The position numbers were made by a program, and so were the translations under genes. From Sphingobacteriia bacterium (GTDB lineage: Bacteria > Pseudomonadota > Alphaproteobacteria > Rickettsiales > 33-17), in the NCBI GenBank assembly GCA_017304685.1, contig JAFKLR010000003.1, positions 186,001 through 250,000 of the forward strand: DNA of 64,000 nucleotides, written 5' to 3'. Shown piece by piece: positions 9,178 to 19,274 of the stretch. How positions within the stretch are numbered: the first letter of the stretch is position 1; each line of letters starts with the position of its first letter. The notes beneath the pieces are model-generated. The model saw nothing but the letters and a program-made list of their open reading frames with translations. It was not told where the DNA came from and did not search any database.

Positions 9178-10254
9178 ATGCAAAAAAATTCATTAGATAA
9201 TATTAAAACTCTTATTAAAGAAAATAAAAATGCCTACCTAAAAAAGTTAGGTTTTGTAATGGGTTGTTTAATAATAGCCTTCATTTTATATTATATTTTT
9301 TATTTAAAAAATATAATTTCTACAGACAACGCGTATGTAAAAGGTGATGTCACTCCTATAATGAGTAAAGTTAATGGTTACGTTAAAGAAGTGCGCCTTG
9401 ATGATGGGGCAAATGTTAAAGCTGGAGATATTTTAGCGAAAATTGAAGATGAAGATTATATTGCGAAGTTTAATAAAGGAAAAGCTGATATAGCAGAGAT
9501 AGAGTTTACAATAAAAAACCTCGAACAAAAAATATTAGTTCAAGATATTGAACTAGAGCAAAGTAAAGCCAAATTAGATGCTTCTCAAGCGGATTTTGAC
9601 AAAAATTTTAAAGATTATGAAAGAGCAATAAAGCTCAATAAAACTGACGTTATTTCTACGGGAAATTTTGATAGTATTAAAGCTAGATATTTAAAAGCAA
9701 AAGCTGATTTAGAGACTACTCAATTAGGAATCCAAGTTTCAGAAAAAAATATATTAATGGATAAAAACGAATTAGAAAAAGCTAAAGTTATGTTGCAATC
9801 AAGAAATGAAAGTTTAAAGCTTTTACAAATCGATTTAGACGCAACTAGTATTAAATCCCCGATTGATGGGGTTATAGGTAATAGAGGTGTAAAAAAAGGT
9901 CAATTCGTTCGTCAAGGTAGCGTTCTTATGCATGTAGTACCTTTAAATAATTTATGGGTAATTGCTAATTTTAAAGAAAGCCAAATACAAAATGTTAAAC
10001 CGAATAATAAAGTAAAAATAAATGTTGATGCTTTTCCAGGGGAAACTTTTTATGGTAAAGTTGAAGCGATATACCCTGCTTCAGGTTCAGAATTTAGTTT
10101 ATTACCAGCAGAAAATGCCACAGGAAACTTTACAAAAATTGTTCAAAGAGTGCCTGTAAAAATTTCTATTAAACATAATAAAGGGTTTAGAATTGTTCCT
10201 GGAATGTCAAGTGTTGTTAAAATTAACACGGCAAGTGGTCAAAAATCTAAATAG
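9178..10254 (+). CDS. EmrA/HlyD-type membrane fusion (periplasmic adaptor) protein
   Basis: The periplasmic adaptor of an MFS-type multidrug efflux system. From the ATG at 9178 it has 358 residues; a GTG at 9166 would add four. One N-terminal membrane anchor (GFVMGCLIIAFILYYIFYL, about residues 24-42) is followed by a biotinyl-lipoyl half-motif (STDNAYVKGDVTPIMSKVNG), a long helical hairpin rich in Lys and Glu (about 95-215), the second lipoyl half (SIKSPIDGVIG) and a beta-barrel domain with LWVIANFKE, all classic EmrA features. It forms a two-gene operon with the EmrB-like gene four bases downstream and is probably repressed by the divergent TetR protein. No TolC-like outer-membrane gene is in the window. 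Confidence 0.93.
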   Translation: MQKNSLDNIKTLIKENKNAYLKKLGFVMGCLIIAFILYYIFYLKNIISTDNAYVKGDVTPIMSKVNGYVKEVRLDDGANVKAGDILAKIEDEDYIAKFNKGKADIAEIEFTIKNLEQKILVQDIELEQSKAKLDASQADFDKNFKDYERAIKLNKTDVISTGNFDSIKARYLKAKADLETTQLGIQVSEKNILMDKNELEKAKVMLQSRNESLKLLQIDLDATSIKSPIDGVIGNRGVKKGQFVRQGSVLMHVVPLNNLWVIANFKESQIQNVKPNNKVKINVDAFPGETFYGKVEAIYPASGSEFSLLPAENATGNFTKIVQRVPVKISIKHNKGFRIVPGMSSVVKINTASGQKSK

Positions 10255-10258
10255 TTGA

Positions 10259-11815
10259 ATGCATATGAGCGAAATATCAAGCGCTGAAAATAGAAAAGGC
10301 TATTTTATAATGATAATAGGCCTTTTTATGGCTATTTTAGATATACAAATTGTAGCAAGTTCTTTAGGAGAAATTCAAGCTAGTCTATCTGCGTCATTAG
10401 ATGAAATTAGTTGGGTTCAAACTGCTTTTCTAATAGCTGAAGTTATAGTTATTCCGATAACTGGTTGGTTATCTAGAGTATTATCGACTCGTGTTTTATT
10501 TACCTATGCTTGTCTTTTATTTACAATTTCAAGCGCTGCCTGTGCTTTTAGTTGGAATTTAGAATCAATGATTTTCTTTAGAGTGCTACAAGGACTGTTT
10601 GGTGGTGTAATGATACCCACAGTATTTTCTGCAATTTTTCTAATATTTCCTAAAAGTGAACAGCCGAAAGCTACAATTATTGCAGGACTTGTAGCTACAG
10701 TCGCACCAACCCTAGGCCCAACTCTAGGAGGATGGATTACATCTAATTGGTCATGGCACTGGCTTTTTTTAATTAATATAATTCCGGGTATATTTGTTTC
10801 ATATGGGGTTAATAAGCATATTAATATAGATAAACCAAATTATGAATTAGTAAAAAAGTTTGATTTTCTAGGCTTGTTTTTAGTTATAGTTTCCTTAAGT
10901 TCATTAGAATTATTTTTAAAGAAAGGACCAAATAATGATTGGTTTGATTATTGGCTAGTTAAAACTTTATTTTGTACACTTATTATTTCTTCTATATGGT
11001 TAATATGGCATGAATTAAAATGTGATTCTCCAGTTATTGATATACGAGCATTTAAAGATAGTAACTTCGCTGTAGGGTGCGCTTTAAGTTTTGGAATAGG
11101 GGTGGGTCTATATGGATCTGTCTATTTAATGCCTCTGTTACTTACAACAGTTAAAGGGTATAGTAGCTTACAAATAGGAATGATTATGTGGGTAACGGGG
11201 TTATTTCAATTTGCATCTGGTCCAATTGCAGGAATTTTAGAAAAAAAATTAGATTTAAGAATTTTATTAATGTTAGGACTCTTTATTTATGCTATAGGAA
11301 TGGTTGCGAATGGTTTCATGAATTTAGAAGTAAGTTTTCATGAATTGTTCTGGCCGCAAGCAATAAGAGGGATTTCAATTATGCTATGTTTCTTACCTAT
11401 GACAACTGTGGCAATGGGTAAATTACAACCGCATGAAGTACAAAACGCTAGTGGATTATATAATCTTATGCGTAATTTAGGTGGGGCAATAGGTATTGCA
11501 ATTATTGATTACTATTTAAAAATGCGTTTAAAAGTGCATCAAGTTAGTATAGGAGAAACTTTAAATTATGCTAAATTATCGCAATTAGGTACAGAAGGTG
11601 TAACTTCAGAAACTATTGAAAATACTGTAACTGACCCTAGTTATATTGATTTAATTAATTTAAAGCTTCTATCTGGAGCGGTATATAAACAGGCCTTAAT
11701 CAAGGCTTTTAACGATACATTTATTGCTATAGGTCTTTACTTATTTGCTTGCATTTTTCTAATGTTATTTGTGAAAAAAGTGGAAAAATCTGATGAAATG
11801 AGTGGCGCTCACTAG
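10259..11815 (+). CDS. EmrB-type MFS multidrug transporter (DHA2, 14 helices)
   Basis: A 518-residue inner-membrane drug/proton antiporter of the DHA2 family. Signature motifs are present: motif A-like WLSRVLSTR after helix 2, LDIQIVASSLGEI in helix 1 and the antiporter motif C region GLVATVAPTLGPTLGGWIT in helix 5. The helix count is about 14. It starts at an ATG four bases after the adaptor gene stop (a second ATG lies two codons in), so the two are translationally linked. With the adaptor it should export hydrophobic compounds across both membranes if a TolC-like protein exists elsewhere. The substrate cannot be told from sequence. Confidence 0.93.
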   Translation: MHMSEISSAENRKGYFIMIIGLFMAILDIQIVASSLGEIQASLSASLDEISWVQTAFLIAEVIVIPITGWLSRVLSTRVLFTYACLLFTISSAACAFSWNLESMIFFRVLQGLFGGVMIPTVFSAIFLIFPKSEQPKATIIAGLVATVAPTLGPTLGGWITSNWSWHWLFLINIIPGIFVSYGVNKHINIDKPNYELVKKFDFLGLFLVIVSLSSLELFLKKGPNNDWFDYWLVKTLFCTLIISSIWLIWHELKCDSPVIDIRAFKDSNFAVGCALSFGIGVGLYGSVYLMPLLLTTVKGYSSLQIGMIMWVTGLFQFASGPIAGILEKKLDLRILLMLGLFIYAIGMVANGFMNLEVSFHELFWPQAIRGISIMLCFLPMTTVAMGKLQPHEVQNASGLYNLMRNLGGAIGIAIIDYYLKMRLKVHQVSIGETLNYAKLSQLGTEGVTSETIENTVTDPSYIDLINLKLLSGAVYKQALIKAFNDTFIAIGLYLFACIFLMLFVKKVEKSDEMSGAH

Positions 11816-11895
11816 AAAATTTTTATTACTTTGCAAGTAATTGAATTTTATAGAATAAATTTTAAGAAAAACATTAATAAATTTAAAACATTTTA

Positions 11896-11923
11896 TTGCT
11901 TATCGTGCTTAATGTGGTATAGT
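11896..11923 (+). promoter_or_regulatory. Extended -10 promoter of the gyrA operon
   Basis: TTGCTT at 11896-11901 and TATAGT at 11918-11923 are separated by 16 bases, with TG one base before the -10 (an extended -10). It lies about 50 bases before the gyrA start. Confidence 0.6.
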
Positions 11924-11971
11924 TTGTGAGTCAAAAATTTACTTTATATTAGTTCATAAGAGAAAAGATAT

Positions 11972-14740
11972 ATGCTTGAAAGTCAAGATTTAGTTCCAAT
12001 TGCAATTGAAGACGAAATGAAACGCTCATATTTAGATTATGCTATGAGTGTGATTGTTAGCCGTGCCTTACCTGATGTTCGTGATGGTTTAAAACCAGTG
12101 CATCGTCGAATACTTTACGCAATGATGGAATCTGGATGTGACTATAATAAGCCATATCGTAAATCTGCGAGAATCGTGGGTGAAGTAATGGGTAAATACC
12201 ATCCACATGGTGACGCTGCTATTTATGATTCTTTAGTACGTATGGCGCAAGATTTCTCTTTACGATTACCTTTAATTGATGGCCAAGGTAACTTTGGTTC
12301 TATGGACGGTGATGCTCCAGCGGCAATGCGTTATACTGAATCTCGCTTAGCAAAAGTTGCGCATTCTTTACTTGAAAATATTAATGAAAATACAGTTGAT
12401 TTCAGACCAAACTATGATGGATCAGAAGAAGAGCCTGTTGTTATCCCAGCGCAATTTCCAAACCTATTAGTTAATGGAGCTGGTGGTATTGCTGTAGGTA
12501 TGGCAACAAATATCCCACCTCATAATTTAGGTGAAGTTATCGATGCTTGCTGTGCATATATTGATAATACAGATATTACATTTGAAGAAATTGGTGAAAT
12601 AATTAAAGGCCCAGATTTTCCAACAGGTGGTACAATTCTAGGTGTTTCAGGTATTAAATCAGCTATTGCCACAGGTCGTGGTTCAATAATTATGCGTGGA
12701 AAAACGCATTTTGAGCAAACTAAAGAGGGCAAACAAGCGGTTATCATTACTGAAGTCCCTTATCAAGTAAATAAGGCAAAATTAGTTGAACGTATTGCGG
12801 AACTTGTACGTGAAAAGAAAATTGAAGGAATTACTGATCTTAGAGATGAATCTGATAAAAGTGGCGTAAGGGTTGTTATAGAAGTTAGAAGAGATGCTTT
12901 CCCTGAAGTTATTTTAAATCAATTATATAGCTATACACCATTACAAACATCTTTTGGTGTAAACTTACTGGCGCTAGATAATGGTCGTCCGGTTCAAATG
13001 AATATTAAGGAAGTAATTGCAGCTTTTATTGAATTCAGAGAAATTGTAATTACAAGAAGAACTAAATTCCGTTTAAACAAAGTTAGAGATAGAGCTCATA
13101 TTTTAATTGGTCTTGCAACAGCGGTTTCTAATATTGATGAAGTAATTGCTTTAATTAAAGCTGCTCCAGACCCACATGCTGCTAAAGAACAATTAATGAA
13201 TAAAAATTGGAGTGCTGAAAATATTATTTCAATGATAAATATTGTTGAAAGAGCAGATAATTTAGTAACTGTAGGGGAGACTATTAAATTAACTGAAGAA
13301 CAAGCTAAAGCTATTCTTGAAATGAGACTTCAACGTTTAACAGGTCTTGAGCATAAAAGAATACATGATGAATTAGAAGAAATTGCAGCTCACATTAAAG
13401 ATTATATGGATATTCTTTCTTCAAGAGAAAGACTAATGAGCGAATTAAAACAAGAATTAATTAAAGTTAAAGAAGAATTCGCAACTCCTCGTAGAACTGA
13501 AATTGAATTTAGTGAATTTGAACACGATATAGAAGATCTTATCCCACGTGAAGATATGGTAGTAATTGTAACTGCTGGCGGCTATATTAAACGTGTACCG
13601 CTTTCAACTTACCGTGCTCAAAAAAGAGGTGGTAAAGGTAAGTCAACAATGACCATGCATGAAGAAGATATGACTACAGATATTTTTGTAGCAAGTACTC
13701 ATGCACCAGTATTATTCTTTTCAAGTACTGGAAGAGTTTATAGGCTTAAAGTTTACAAATTACCAATAGGTTCTGCGCAAGCTAAAGGTAGAGCTCTTGT
13801 AAATATCTTCCCACTTAGTGAAGGTGAAAAAATTACAAACGTAATGGTGCTACCTGAAGATCAAGAGGATTGGAAAGATAAGCATATAGTATTCGTAACA
13901 TCATTCGGTAATGTAAGACGTAATGATATTTGTGATTTTGAAAATATTCCTTCTAATGGTAAAATTGCTATGAAGTTAGAAGAGGGTGATCAGTTAATTG
14001 GTGTTGCACTTTGTAACGATGATAATCATATTTTACTTTGCACATATCTAGGTAAGGCTGTGCGCTTCCCAGTTGAAAAAGTAAGGGTATTTAAAGGTCG
14101 TACATCTGTGGGTGTAAGAGGTATTAGACTTGCTGAACATGATTCAGTTATTTCTATGTCTGTACTTGTTGGAGCTGAAGCAGATATGGAAGAGAGAAGC
14201 TTGTTTACTTCAATAACTTTAGATTTAAGAAAACAAATTGCAAAAAGCCCTACTGACGAAGAATTATTAACTCAAGTTGATAAAGAAATTTTCAATAGCC
14301 TTGGTGTTGATAAAATTACAAAATTTGCTGAACAAGAGCAATTTTTACTCACAGTAACTGAAAATGGTTTTGGTAAGCGTACCTCAGCTTATGAATATAG
14401 GGTAACCAATAGAGGTGGCCAAGGTATTACCAATATCGTAACTTCAGAAAGAAATGGTAATGTTATAGCAAGCTTACCAGTGGAAGATGGTGACCAAATT
14501 ATGTTACTCACAAATAAAGGTAAAGTAATTAGATGTCCTGTGCATGATATTCGTGTATCCGGACGTAATACTCAGGGTGTGAAATTATTTACAACTAATA
14601 ATAAAGAAGTTGTTGTTTCTGCAATAAGAATTATTGATGGAGCTTCAGAAGAAGGTGAAGAAAATAATGAAGAAGGTATTATTGATAATCCAATATTAGA
14701 TAACCCAACATCATATAATTCTACCTCTGGAGAAGAATAG
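11972..14740 (+). CDS. gyrA: DNA gyrase subunit A
   Basis: The breakage-reunion subunit of gyrase, 922 residues, which with GyrB introduces negative supercoils. The catalytic tyrosine is in AMRYTESRL (about residue 121). The C-terminal region (from about 500) holds the six-bladed DNA-wrapping domain; the GyrA-box appears as QKRGGKGKS, with related Gly/Arg repeats further on. The quinolone-determining segment reads [11 protein letters not shown]: residue 82, equivalent to E. coli Ser83, is alanine, while the acidic residue equivalent to Asp87 is kept. A low-complexity acidic tail ends the protein. coaD follows after three bases and then dciA, an apparent three-gene operon. Confidence 0.98.
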   Translation: MLESQDLVPIAIEDEMKRSYLDYAMSVIVSRALPDVRDGLKPVHRRILYAMMESGCDYNKPYRKSARIVGEVMGKYHPHGDAAIYDSLVRMAQDFSLRLPLIDGQGNFGSMDGDAPAAMRYTESRLAKVAHSLLENINENTVDFRPNYDGSEEEPVVIPAQFPNLLVNGAGGIAVGMATNIPPHNLGEVIDACCAYIDNTDITFEEIGEIIKGPDFPTGGTILGVSGIKSAIATGRGSIIMRGKTHFEQTKEGKQAVIITEVPYQVNKAKLVERIAELVREKKIEGITDLRDESDKSGVRVVIEVRRDAFPEVILNQLYSYTPLQTSFGVNLLALDNGRPVQMNIKEVIAAFIEFREIVITRRTKFRLNKVRDRAHILIGLATAVSNIDEVIALIKAAPDPHAAKEQLMNKNWSAENIISMINIVERADNLVTVGETIKLTEEQAKAILEMRLQRLTGLEHKRIHDELEEIAAHIKDYMDILSSRERLMSELKQELIKVKEEFATPRRTEIEFSEFEHDIEDLIPREDMVVIVTAGGYIKRVPLSTYRAQKRGGKGKSTMTMHEEDMTTDIFVASTHAPVLFFSSTGRVYRLKVYKLPIGSAQAKGRALVNIFPLSEGEKITNVMVLPEDQEDWKDKHIVFVTSFGNVRRNDICDFENIPSNGKIAMKLEEGDQLIGVALCNDDNHILLCTYLGKAVRFPVEKVRVFKGRTSVGVRGIRLAEHDSVISMSVLVGAEADMEERSLFTSITLDLRKQIAKSPTDEELLTQVDKEIFNSLGVDKITKFAEQEQFLLTVTENGFGKRTSAYEYRVTNRGGQGITNIVTSERNGNVIASLPVEDGDQIMLLTNKGKVIRCPVHDIRVSGRNTQGVKLFTTNNKEVVVSAIRIIDGASEEGEENNEEGIIDNPILDNPTSYNSTSGEE

Positions 14741-14743
14741 TTT

Positions 14744-15274
14744 ATGCAGCGAATAGGTATATATGCAGGTACTTTTGATCCAATGACAATTGGGCATGCT
14801 AATATTTTAAAGCGTGCTTTGAATGTTGTTGATGAATTAGTTATAGCAGTTGCCGTAGAAAATTATAAAGATACCCTTTTTACTGCTGAAGAAAGGGTGG
14901 ATATGGTAGAACATTATATAAAAGAAATTGTTCCAAATGAATTACACCGCATTAAAGTAAGTTCATTTAAAGGGTTATTAGTTCATTTTGCAAAGGATTT
15001 AGGGGCAAGTTTGCTTGTCAGAGGCATTAGAGCTGTCCCTGATTTTGAATATGAATTTCAATTAGCATGTGTAAATTCAAGGCTTATGCCAAGTATTGAA
15101 ACCATATTTATACCAGCCTCAGAAAATAATCAGTACGTATCTTCTCGCTTTGTGAAGGAAGTAGCTCGTCTTGGTGGTGATGCATCAAGTTTTTCATGTA
15201 ATTATATTGTCAAAAAGTTGAATAATTATTATGCTAAACTAAAGGAACCTCCAGTACAGCAATTAAATGATTGA
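14744..15274 (+). CDS. coaD: Phosphopantetheine adenylyltransferase
   Basis: CoaD transfers AMP from ATP to 4'-phosphopantetheine in the fourth step of coenzyme A synthesis. The 176-residue protein has the nucleotidyltransferase signature GTFDPMTIGHANIL (residues 8-21) with the TxGH motif, the LVRGIRAVPDFEYE segment that binds pantetheine, and the C-terminal VSSRFVKE motif. It is slightly longer than the usual 160 residues because of a C-terminal extension. It starts three bases after gyrA and overlaps the next gene by eight bases. coaBC for earlier CoA steps is at 21918. Confidence 0.97.
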   Translation: MQRIGIYAGTFDPMTIGHANILKRALNVVDELVIAVAVENYKDTLFTAEERVDMVEHYIKEIVPNELHRIKVSSFKGLLVHFAKDLGASLLVRGIRAVPDFEYEFQLACVNSRLMPSIETIFIPASENNQYVSSRFVKEVARLGGDASSFSCNYIVKKLNNYYAKLKEPPVQQLND

Positions 15275-15878
15275 GAAAACTGAAAAGCTTAATAAATCTT
15301 ATTTTAATTCTAAAAAAGTAGAAAGTGAAATAAATGAAGATAAGGTTTCAGGTAATTATAAGTTAAGTAAAAACGATAAATCTTCTGCTATTAGTTCTTC
15401 ACAAAATAAAGTTTATAATAATGGTTTCAGGCAGGTAACTAATTTGCTTGAGAAAATTATAAATCCAGTTTTAAATGATCAAAATAAATATTTAAGAAGA
15501 ATAATTTTTGATTGGCATCGTGTGGTTGGTAACGATCTTTCCACTAAATGTGGGCCTGTAAATATTATAAGCTATAGAGAAAACAAACAGCAAAAGAATA
15601 AGTTGAAAATTGAAGCATATTCGGGCGGAATTGCGTTAGAAATAACTTATAAAAAAGAAACCGTAATAGAAGCAATTGCAATATTATTAGGTTTTAGACT
15701 TATACACGAATTAGAAATTACACAAGTATATAAAAATTCTTCTGAATTATTAAATTTGGAATATTACAAAAAAGCTCCGGAACATCCTTTAGTTACTCAA
15801 ATTACTGAAAGTTTTGAGGATGAAGAACTTAAAGAAGCTTTAAGTAATTTAGGTAATAGGGTATTTAATAATAAATAA
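15267..15878 (+). CDS. DciA-like protein (DUF721), putative DnaB loader
   Basis: A 203-residue protein whose middle (about residues 55-150) matches the DUF721/DciA pattern: a helical start, then WHRVVGNDLSTKCGPVNI, and a KH-like beta-alpha segment ending in the hydrophobic helix ETVIEAIAILLGF. DciA is the ancestral bacterial helicase loader, used where DnaC is absent; that is family knowledge. The N-terminal 50 residues and the C-terminal 40 are charged and lineage-specific. It overlaps coaD by eight bases and is the last gene of the gyrA operon, which would couple two replication functions. The DciA call rests on motif resemblance only. Confidence 0.7.
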   Translation: MIEKTEKLNKSYFNSKKVESEINEDKVSGNYKLSKNDKSSAISSSQNKVYNNGFRQVTNLLEKIINPVLNDQNKYLRRIIFDWHRVVGNDLSTKCGPVNIISYRENKQQKNKLKIEAYSGGIALEITYKKETVIEAIAILLGFRLIHELEITQVYKNSSELLNLEYYKKAPEHPLVTQITESFEDEELKEALSNLGNRVFNNK

Positions 15879-15895
15879 ATACTATTAATTACATA

Positions 15896-16672
15896 CTAGT
15901 TTTTTATATTCAACAATTCATCAAGCTCTTTTAGTAATAAATCTATATCCTGAGTGCGAGAAAGACGGTGATCTCCATCTTTAATAAGCGATAATTTAAT
16001 TCTTTTAGATAGAAGTTTTTTAGCAAGAGTAATTGAAGTGTCAAAAGGTACATCAGTATCATTCATACCATGTAATAATCTAATTGGGTAATCAATATTA
16101 ATAGAAGGTTTATGTAATAATAAATGTTGTTTTGCATCTTCAATCAATTCTTTCGTAACTAAATATTCACTTGTACACCAATCAGCTTTTAATTTTAAAG
16201 AACCTTGTTCTAATAATTGTGTTTGTTCGCTAGTTGATAATTTATCCCACATAAGATCTTTAGTAAAATCTGGAGCGGAAGCAAGGCCAAGTAAACCATG
16301 AATTTTTTCAGGGTTTTTAAGAGCTGCAAGTAAAATTAGCCACCCACCCATGCTTGAACCGATTAAAATTTGTTTCTGGTCTTTTAAAGTTAAATTGGTT
16401 ATTACCGAATTAAGGTCTTCAAGCCATGTAGAAATACTACCTTCATTTTTATCACCAGAAGATTCACCATGATTCCTACAATCAAATTTTATAAAGCTTA
16501 AATCATGCTTTTTAGCGTAGGATTCAACGGCTATTACTTTGTCACCATTCATGTCTGATCTAAAGCCATGTACAAAAATAATTCCAGGTAAATTACGTTT
16601 TAGCTTGCTAAATTCACTTTTATAGGCAATAAAATTATTAGGAGAATAAAAAAATCTTTGGATTTTAGTCAT
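15896..16672 (-). CDS. Alpha/beta hydrolase, serine esterase/peptidase type
   Basis: A 258-residue cytosolic hydrolase. Features: oxyanion-hole region VHGFRSDMNGDK (residues 34-45), Cys-Arg-Asn-His-Gly turn (CRNHGES), nucleophile elbow GSSMGG (Ser near 107), acid residue in LLHGMNDTDVPFD and catalytic His in KDGDHRLS. The pattern matches the S9/BD-FAE-like family often annotated as alpha/beta hydrolase or palmitoyl-thioesterase-like ABHD10 in alphaproteobacteria. Substrate unknown. It is divergent from the GT4 gene with only 23 bases between the starts, so their promoters must overlap or lie inside each other. Confidence 0.88.
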   Translation of the reverse strand: MTKIQRFFYSPNNFIAYKSEFSKLKRNLPGIIFVHGFRSDMNGDKVIAVESYAKKHDLSFIKFDCRNHGESSGDKNEGSISTWLEDLNSVITNLTLKDQKQILIGSSMGGWLILLAALKNPEKIHGLLGLASAPDFTKDLMWDKLSTSEQTQLLEQGSLKLKADWCTSEYLVTKELIEDAKQHLLLHKPSINIDYPIRLLHGMNDTDVPFDTSITLAKKLLSKRIKLSLIKDGDHRLSRTQDIDLLLKELDELLNIKN

Positions 16673-16695
16673 ACAAAACCTATGAAGTATTTTTT

Positions 16696-17862
16696 ATGAA
16701 AGGCAGGATACAACATAAACCAACTATTTTACAAGTAGTTCCTTCACTAAATTCTGGTGGAGTTGAAAGAGGCACAGTAGAAATTTCTGAAGCAATTGTA
16801 AAAGCTGGTATGAAATCAATAGTAATTTCTAATGGCGGAACACTAGCGTCAAGAATAATGGATCAAGGTGGTAAGCACATATTACTGGATGTTTCTACAA
16901 AAAACCCAATAAAAATATATCGTAATATTAAAAAGATAAAACAAGTTATTATTGAAAATGAAGTTGATCTTGTTCATGCAAGGTCACGTGCGCCAGCATG
17001 GAGTTGTTTTAAAGCTTGTAGCGAACTTAATATACCTTTCATAACTACTTTCCATGGTAGCTATAGCCAGAATTTTTTTAAGAAGCATTATAATAAGGTT
17101 ATGACTCTAGGAAAAGTTGTAATAGCAGTTTCAGATTATATTTCTGAATATATAAATAAACATTTTCCTAAAGCTAAAGATAAAATAATAATAATCCATC
17201 GCGGAGTTGATACTGAGCATTTTAATGCTACAAAAATTCCACCTCAGCGTTTAGAAAATGCTATCATTAATTTAAATATTAAGAATATACAAGACCCAAA
17301 ACATAGAAATAAACCTATTATTGTGTTACCAGCTAGAATTACACGATGGAAAGGACAAAATCTATTTATAGAAGCATTAGCAAAACTTGAAAATAAAGAA
17401 TTTCATGCAGTTATTTTAGGTGATACTAAACATCATGAAAGATATTATAAAGAACTGAATGAACTTGTAATTAAGAATGATTTAAGTAAGCAAGTTAACT
17501 TTGCCTCGCATTTGCATGATATGCCAGCGGTATATGCTGTGAGCGATATAATTATAGTTCCTTCATTACGTCCAGAGGCATTTGGAAGAGTAGTGATCGA
17601 GGCCCAGAGTATGGAAAAAATTGTTATTGCAAGTAATATTGGCGGAGCAAGAGAAACTATAATTGATAAAGAAACTGGTTTTTTATTTGAACCTGGAAGT
17701 GTTGAAAGTTTAGCTAAAACCCTAGAAGAGGTTTTGCATATGTCAAAAGATGAAAAAGATAGAATTAGAAAAAATGCTCGAGAGCATGTCATTGAAAATT
17801 TCTCATTAGAAAAAATGAGATTTATGACCATTCAAGTTTATAGGCAAATTTTGAATGTCTAG
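16696..17862 (+). CDS. Glycosyltransferase family 4 protein
   Basis: A 388-residue GT-B-fold glycosyltransferase. The N-terminal domain begins LQVVPSLNSGGVERG, the acceptor-side glycine loop typical of GT4. The C-terminal donor domain contains LPARITRWKGQNLFIEALAK and the conserved E-x7-E-like motif in PSLRPEAFGRVVIEAQSMEK, which binds the sugar nucleotide. The likely product is a sugar linkage in lipopolysaccharide or another surface glycan. It overlaps the GT2 gene downstream by eight bases, so the two are co-translated and probably act on the same glycan. The sugar donor cannot be told; GDP-heptose made by the operon at 27.8-31.6 kb is one possibility. Confidence 0.92.
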   Translation: MKGRIQHKPTILQVVPSLNSGGVERGTVEISEAIVKAGMKSIVISNGGTLASRIMDQGGKHILLDVSTKNPIKIYRNIKKIKQVIIENEVDLVHARSRAPAWSCFKACSELNIPFITTFHGSYSQNFFKKHYNKVMTLGKVVIAVSDYISEYINKHFPKAKDKIIIIHRGVDTEHFNATKIPPQRLENAIINLNIKNIQDPKHRNKPIIVLPARITRWKGQNLFIEALAKLENKEFHAVILGDTKHHERYYKELNELVIKNDLSKQVNFASHLHDMPAVYAVSDIIIVPSLRPEAFGRVVIEAQSMEKIVIASNIGGARETIIDKETGFLFEPGSVESLAKTLEEVLHMSKDEKDRIRKNAREHVIENFSLEKMRFMTIQVYRQILNV

Positions 17863-18652
17863 GCTACCAATTTCGGTATTTATTATTGCTAAAAATGAAG
17901 AAGAAAGAATCGGCAAAGTTATTAATAGTGTAATTGATTTCGTTGACGAAGTAATTGTTATTGATAGCGGTAGTGTTGATAATACAGTTAAATTATCTGA
18001 AAGTTTAGGTGCTAAAGTTATTTTTAATGAATGGCAAGGTTACGAAAAACAAAAAATATTTGGTGAAGAATTATGTAAAAATAATTGGATATTAAATATT
18101 GATGCTGACGAAGAAGTAAGTTCTAAATTAAAATTAGAAATAATAAATCTTTTTGAAAAAAGTGAACCTTTAATTAAAGCTTACCGAATTCCCATTACTA
18201 TCGTTCATAGATTTGATAAAGAGCCAAGATTATTTGCTCCAACTAATTCCCCAATACGTTTTTATCATAAAGCTTTTGCAAGCTTTTCCTTTAAACAATT
18301 TGTTGGTGAGAGTCATGATTCGGTTATAATTGATCCAACGAAAGTTAAAACAATAGGTAAATTTAAGAATAAAATTTATCATAGATCTCTTCTTTCAATT
18401 AAACATGCTGTAGAAAAAGCTAATTTTGTTAGTGAAGCACAAGCAAGAGATCTAATGGCAAAAGGTCGTTGTCCTTCATCTATTCGGATTATTCTTGAAA
18501 TTTTTACCACATTTTTTAAAGCGTATATATTTCGTAGATATTTTGTTTTTGGAATTAATGGGTTTATAGATTCATTAATTTTTGCTTTTGCAAGATTTTT
18601 AAGGGTTTCTAAAGCAAGAGAAATGTGGATAGAGAAAAAGAATAATAAATAA
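17855..18652 (+). CDS. WaaE/KdtX-like glycosyltransferase family 2 protein
   Basis: A 265-residue GT-A-fold transferase. The N-terminus has the GT2 signature FIIAKNEEERIGKVINS and VIDSGSVDNTVKLSESLGAK, followed by EWQGYEKQK and the metal-binding NIDADEEVS. This order is that of WaaE/KdtX beta-1,4-glucosyltransferases of lipopolysaccharide inner-core synthesis. A hydrophobic and aromatic C-terminal segment (AYIFRRYFVFGINGFIDSLI) suggests peripheral membrane contact. The gene overlaps the GT4 gene by eight bases and ends five bases from the convergent peroxidase-like gene. The exact acceptor in this organism is unknown. Confidence 0.88.
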   Translation: MSRLPISVFIIAKNEEERIGKVINSVIDFVDEVIVIDSGSVDNTVKLSESLGAKVIFNEWQGYEKQKIFGEELCKNNWILNIDADEEVSSKLKLEIINLFEKSEPLIKAYRIPITIVHRFDKEPRLFAPTNSPIRFYHKAFASFSFKQFVGESHDSVIIDPTKVKTIGKFKNKIYHRSLLSIKHAVEKANFVSEAQARDLMAKGRCPSSIRIILEIFTTFFKAYIFRRYFVFGINGFIDSLIFAFARFLRVSKAREMWIEKKNNK

Positions 18653-18657
18653 TAGTA

Positions 18658-19188
18658 TTATTGTTTTGGAGGTAGATTTTCTTCTATTTTCTTTATTATT
18701 TCATGAGAACCGACACGAGCTGTATCATTAAAGCTTGCTATTATTTCACCAAATGGTGAAATAAGGTATTTATTAGCGTTATTATCATCTGGTGTTTCTG
18801 TTTTAGCCCATTTAAAAAATGGATGATCTTCCAGATGCTTACCTTTATGTAAAGCTATCGATTTTGTAATAAAATAATTAACAGTGCTACTATCTACGCA
18901 CATATTAGTGGTAAAATTATGCGATTGTTTTTCTACGGGAATAGCTATAATTACTAAACCTCTATTCTGATAATCTTGAGCTATTTGATCAAGTTGTAAA
19001 AAATCTCTATTAAAACCACAAAGAGAAGGGGTGTTAATTACTAAGATTAATTTTCCTTTATAATCTGCTAAATTAATAGTTTTTCCGTTATCTGCTTCAA
19101 AATTAAAGTCAAAAGCATTGTTGTTAGCATTAGCATTATTAAAAGTTAATATAAAAGATAATAATATTTTAATTAAAAATTTTTGCAT
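18658..19188 (-). CDS. Periplasmic glutathione-peroxidase-like thioredoxin-fold protein
   Basis: A 176-residue protein with a signal peptide (MQKFLIKILLSFILTFNNANA) and a thioredoxin fold related to glutathione peroxidases. The peroxidatic-cysteine region is NTPSLCGFNRDFLQLDQIAQ, close to the usual NVASxCGFT. However, where the family has the PCNQF segment carrying the catalytic Gln, this protein has PVEKQSHN, so the classical tetrad is not fully conserved. The C-terminus KYLISPFGEIIASFNDTARV matches the family's KFLVxxxG segment. It may be a peroxidase using a thiol partner or a non-canonical relative. Monocistronic, convergent with the glycosyltransferases. Confidence 0.8.
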   Translation of the reverse strand: MQKFLIKILLSFILTFNNANANNNAFDFNFEADNGKTINLADYKGKLILVINTPSLCGFNRDFLQLDQIAQDYQNRGLVIIAIPVEKQSHNFTTNMCVDSSTVNYFITKSIALHKGKHLEDHPFFKWAKTETPDDNNANKYLISPFGEIIASFNDTARVGSHEIIKKIEENLPPKQ

Positions 19189-19274
19189 TAAGAGTACTTC
19201 TTTACTTGATTTATTTATTAGAGATATTAAACATAACAGGTAATAGTTAATTATTTATTAGCAGGGTAGAGAAA

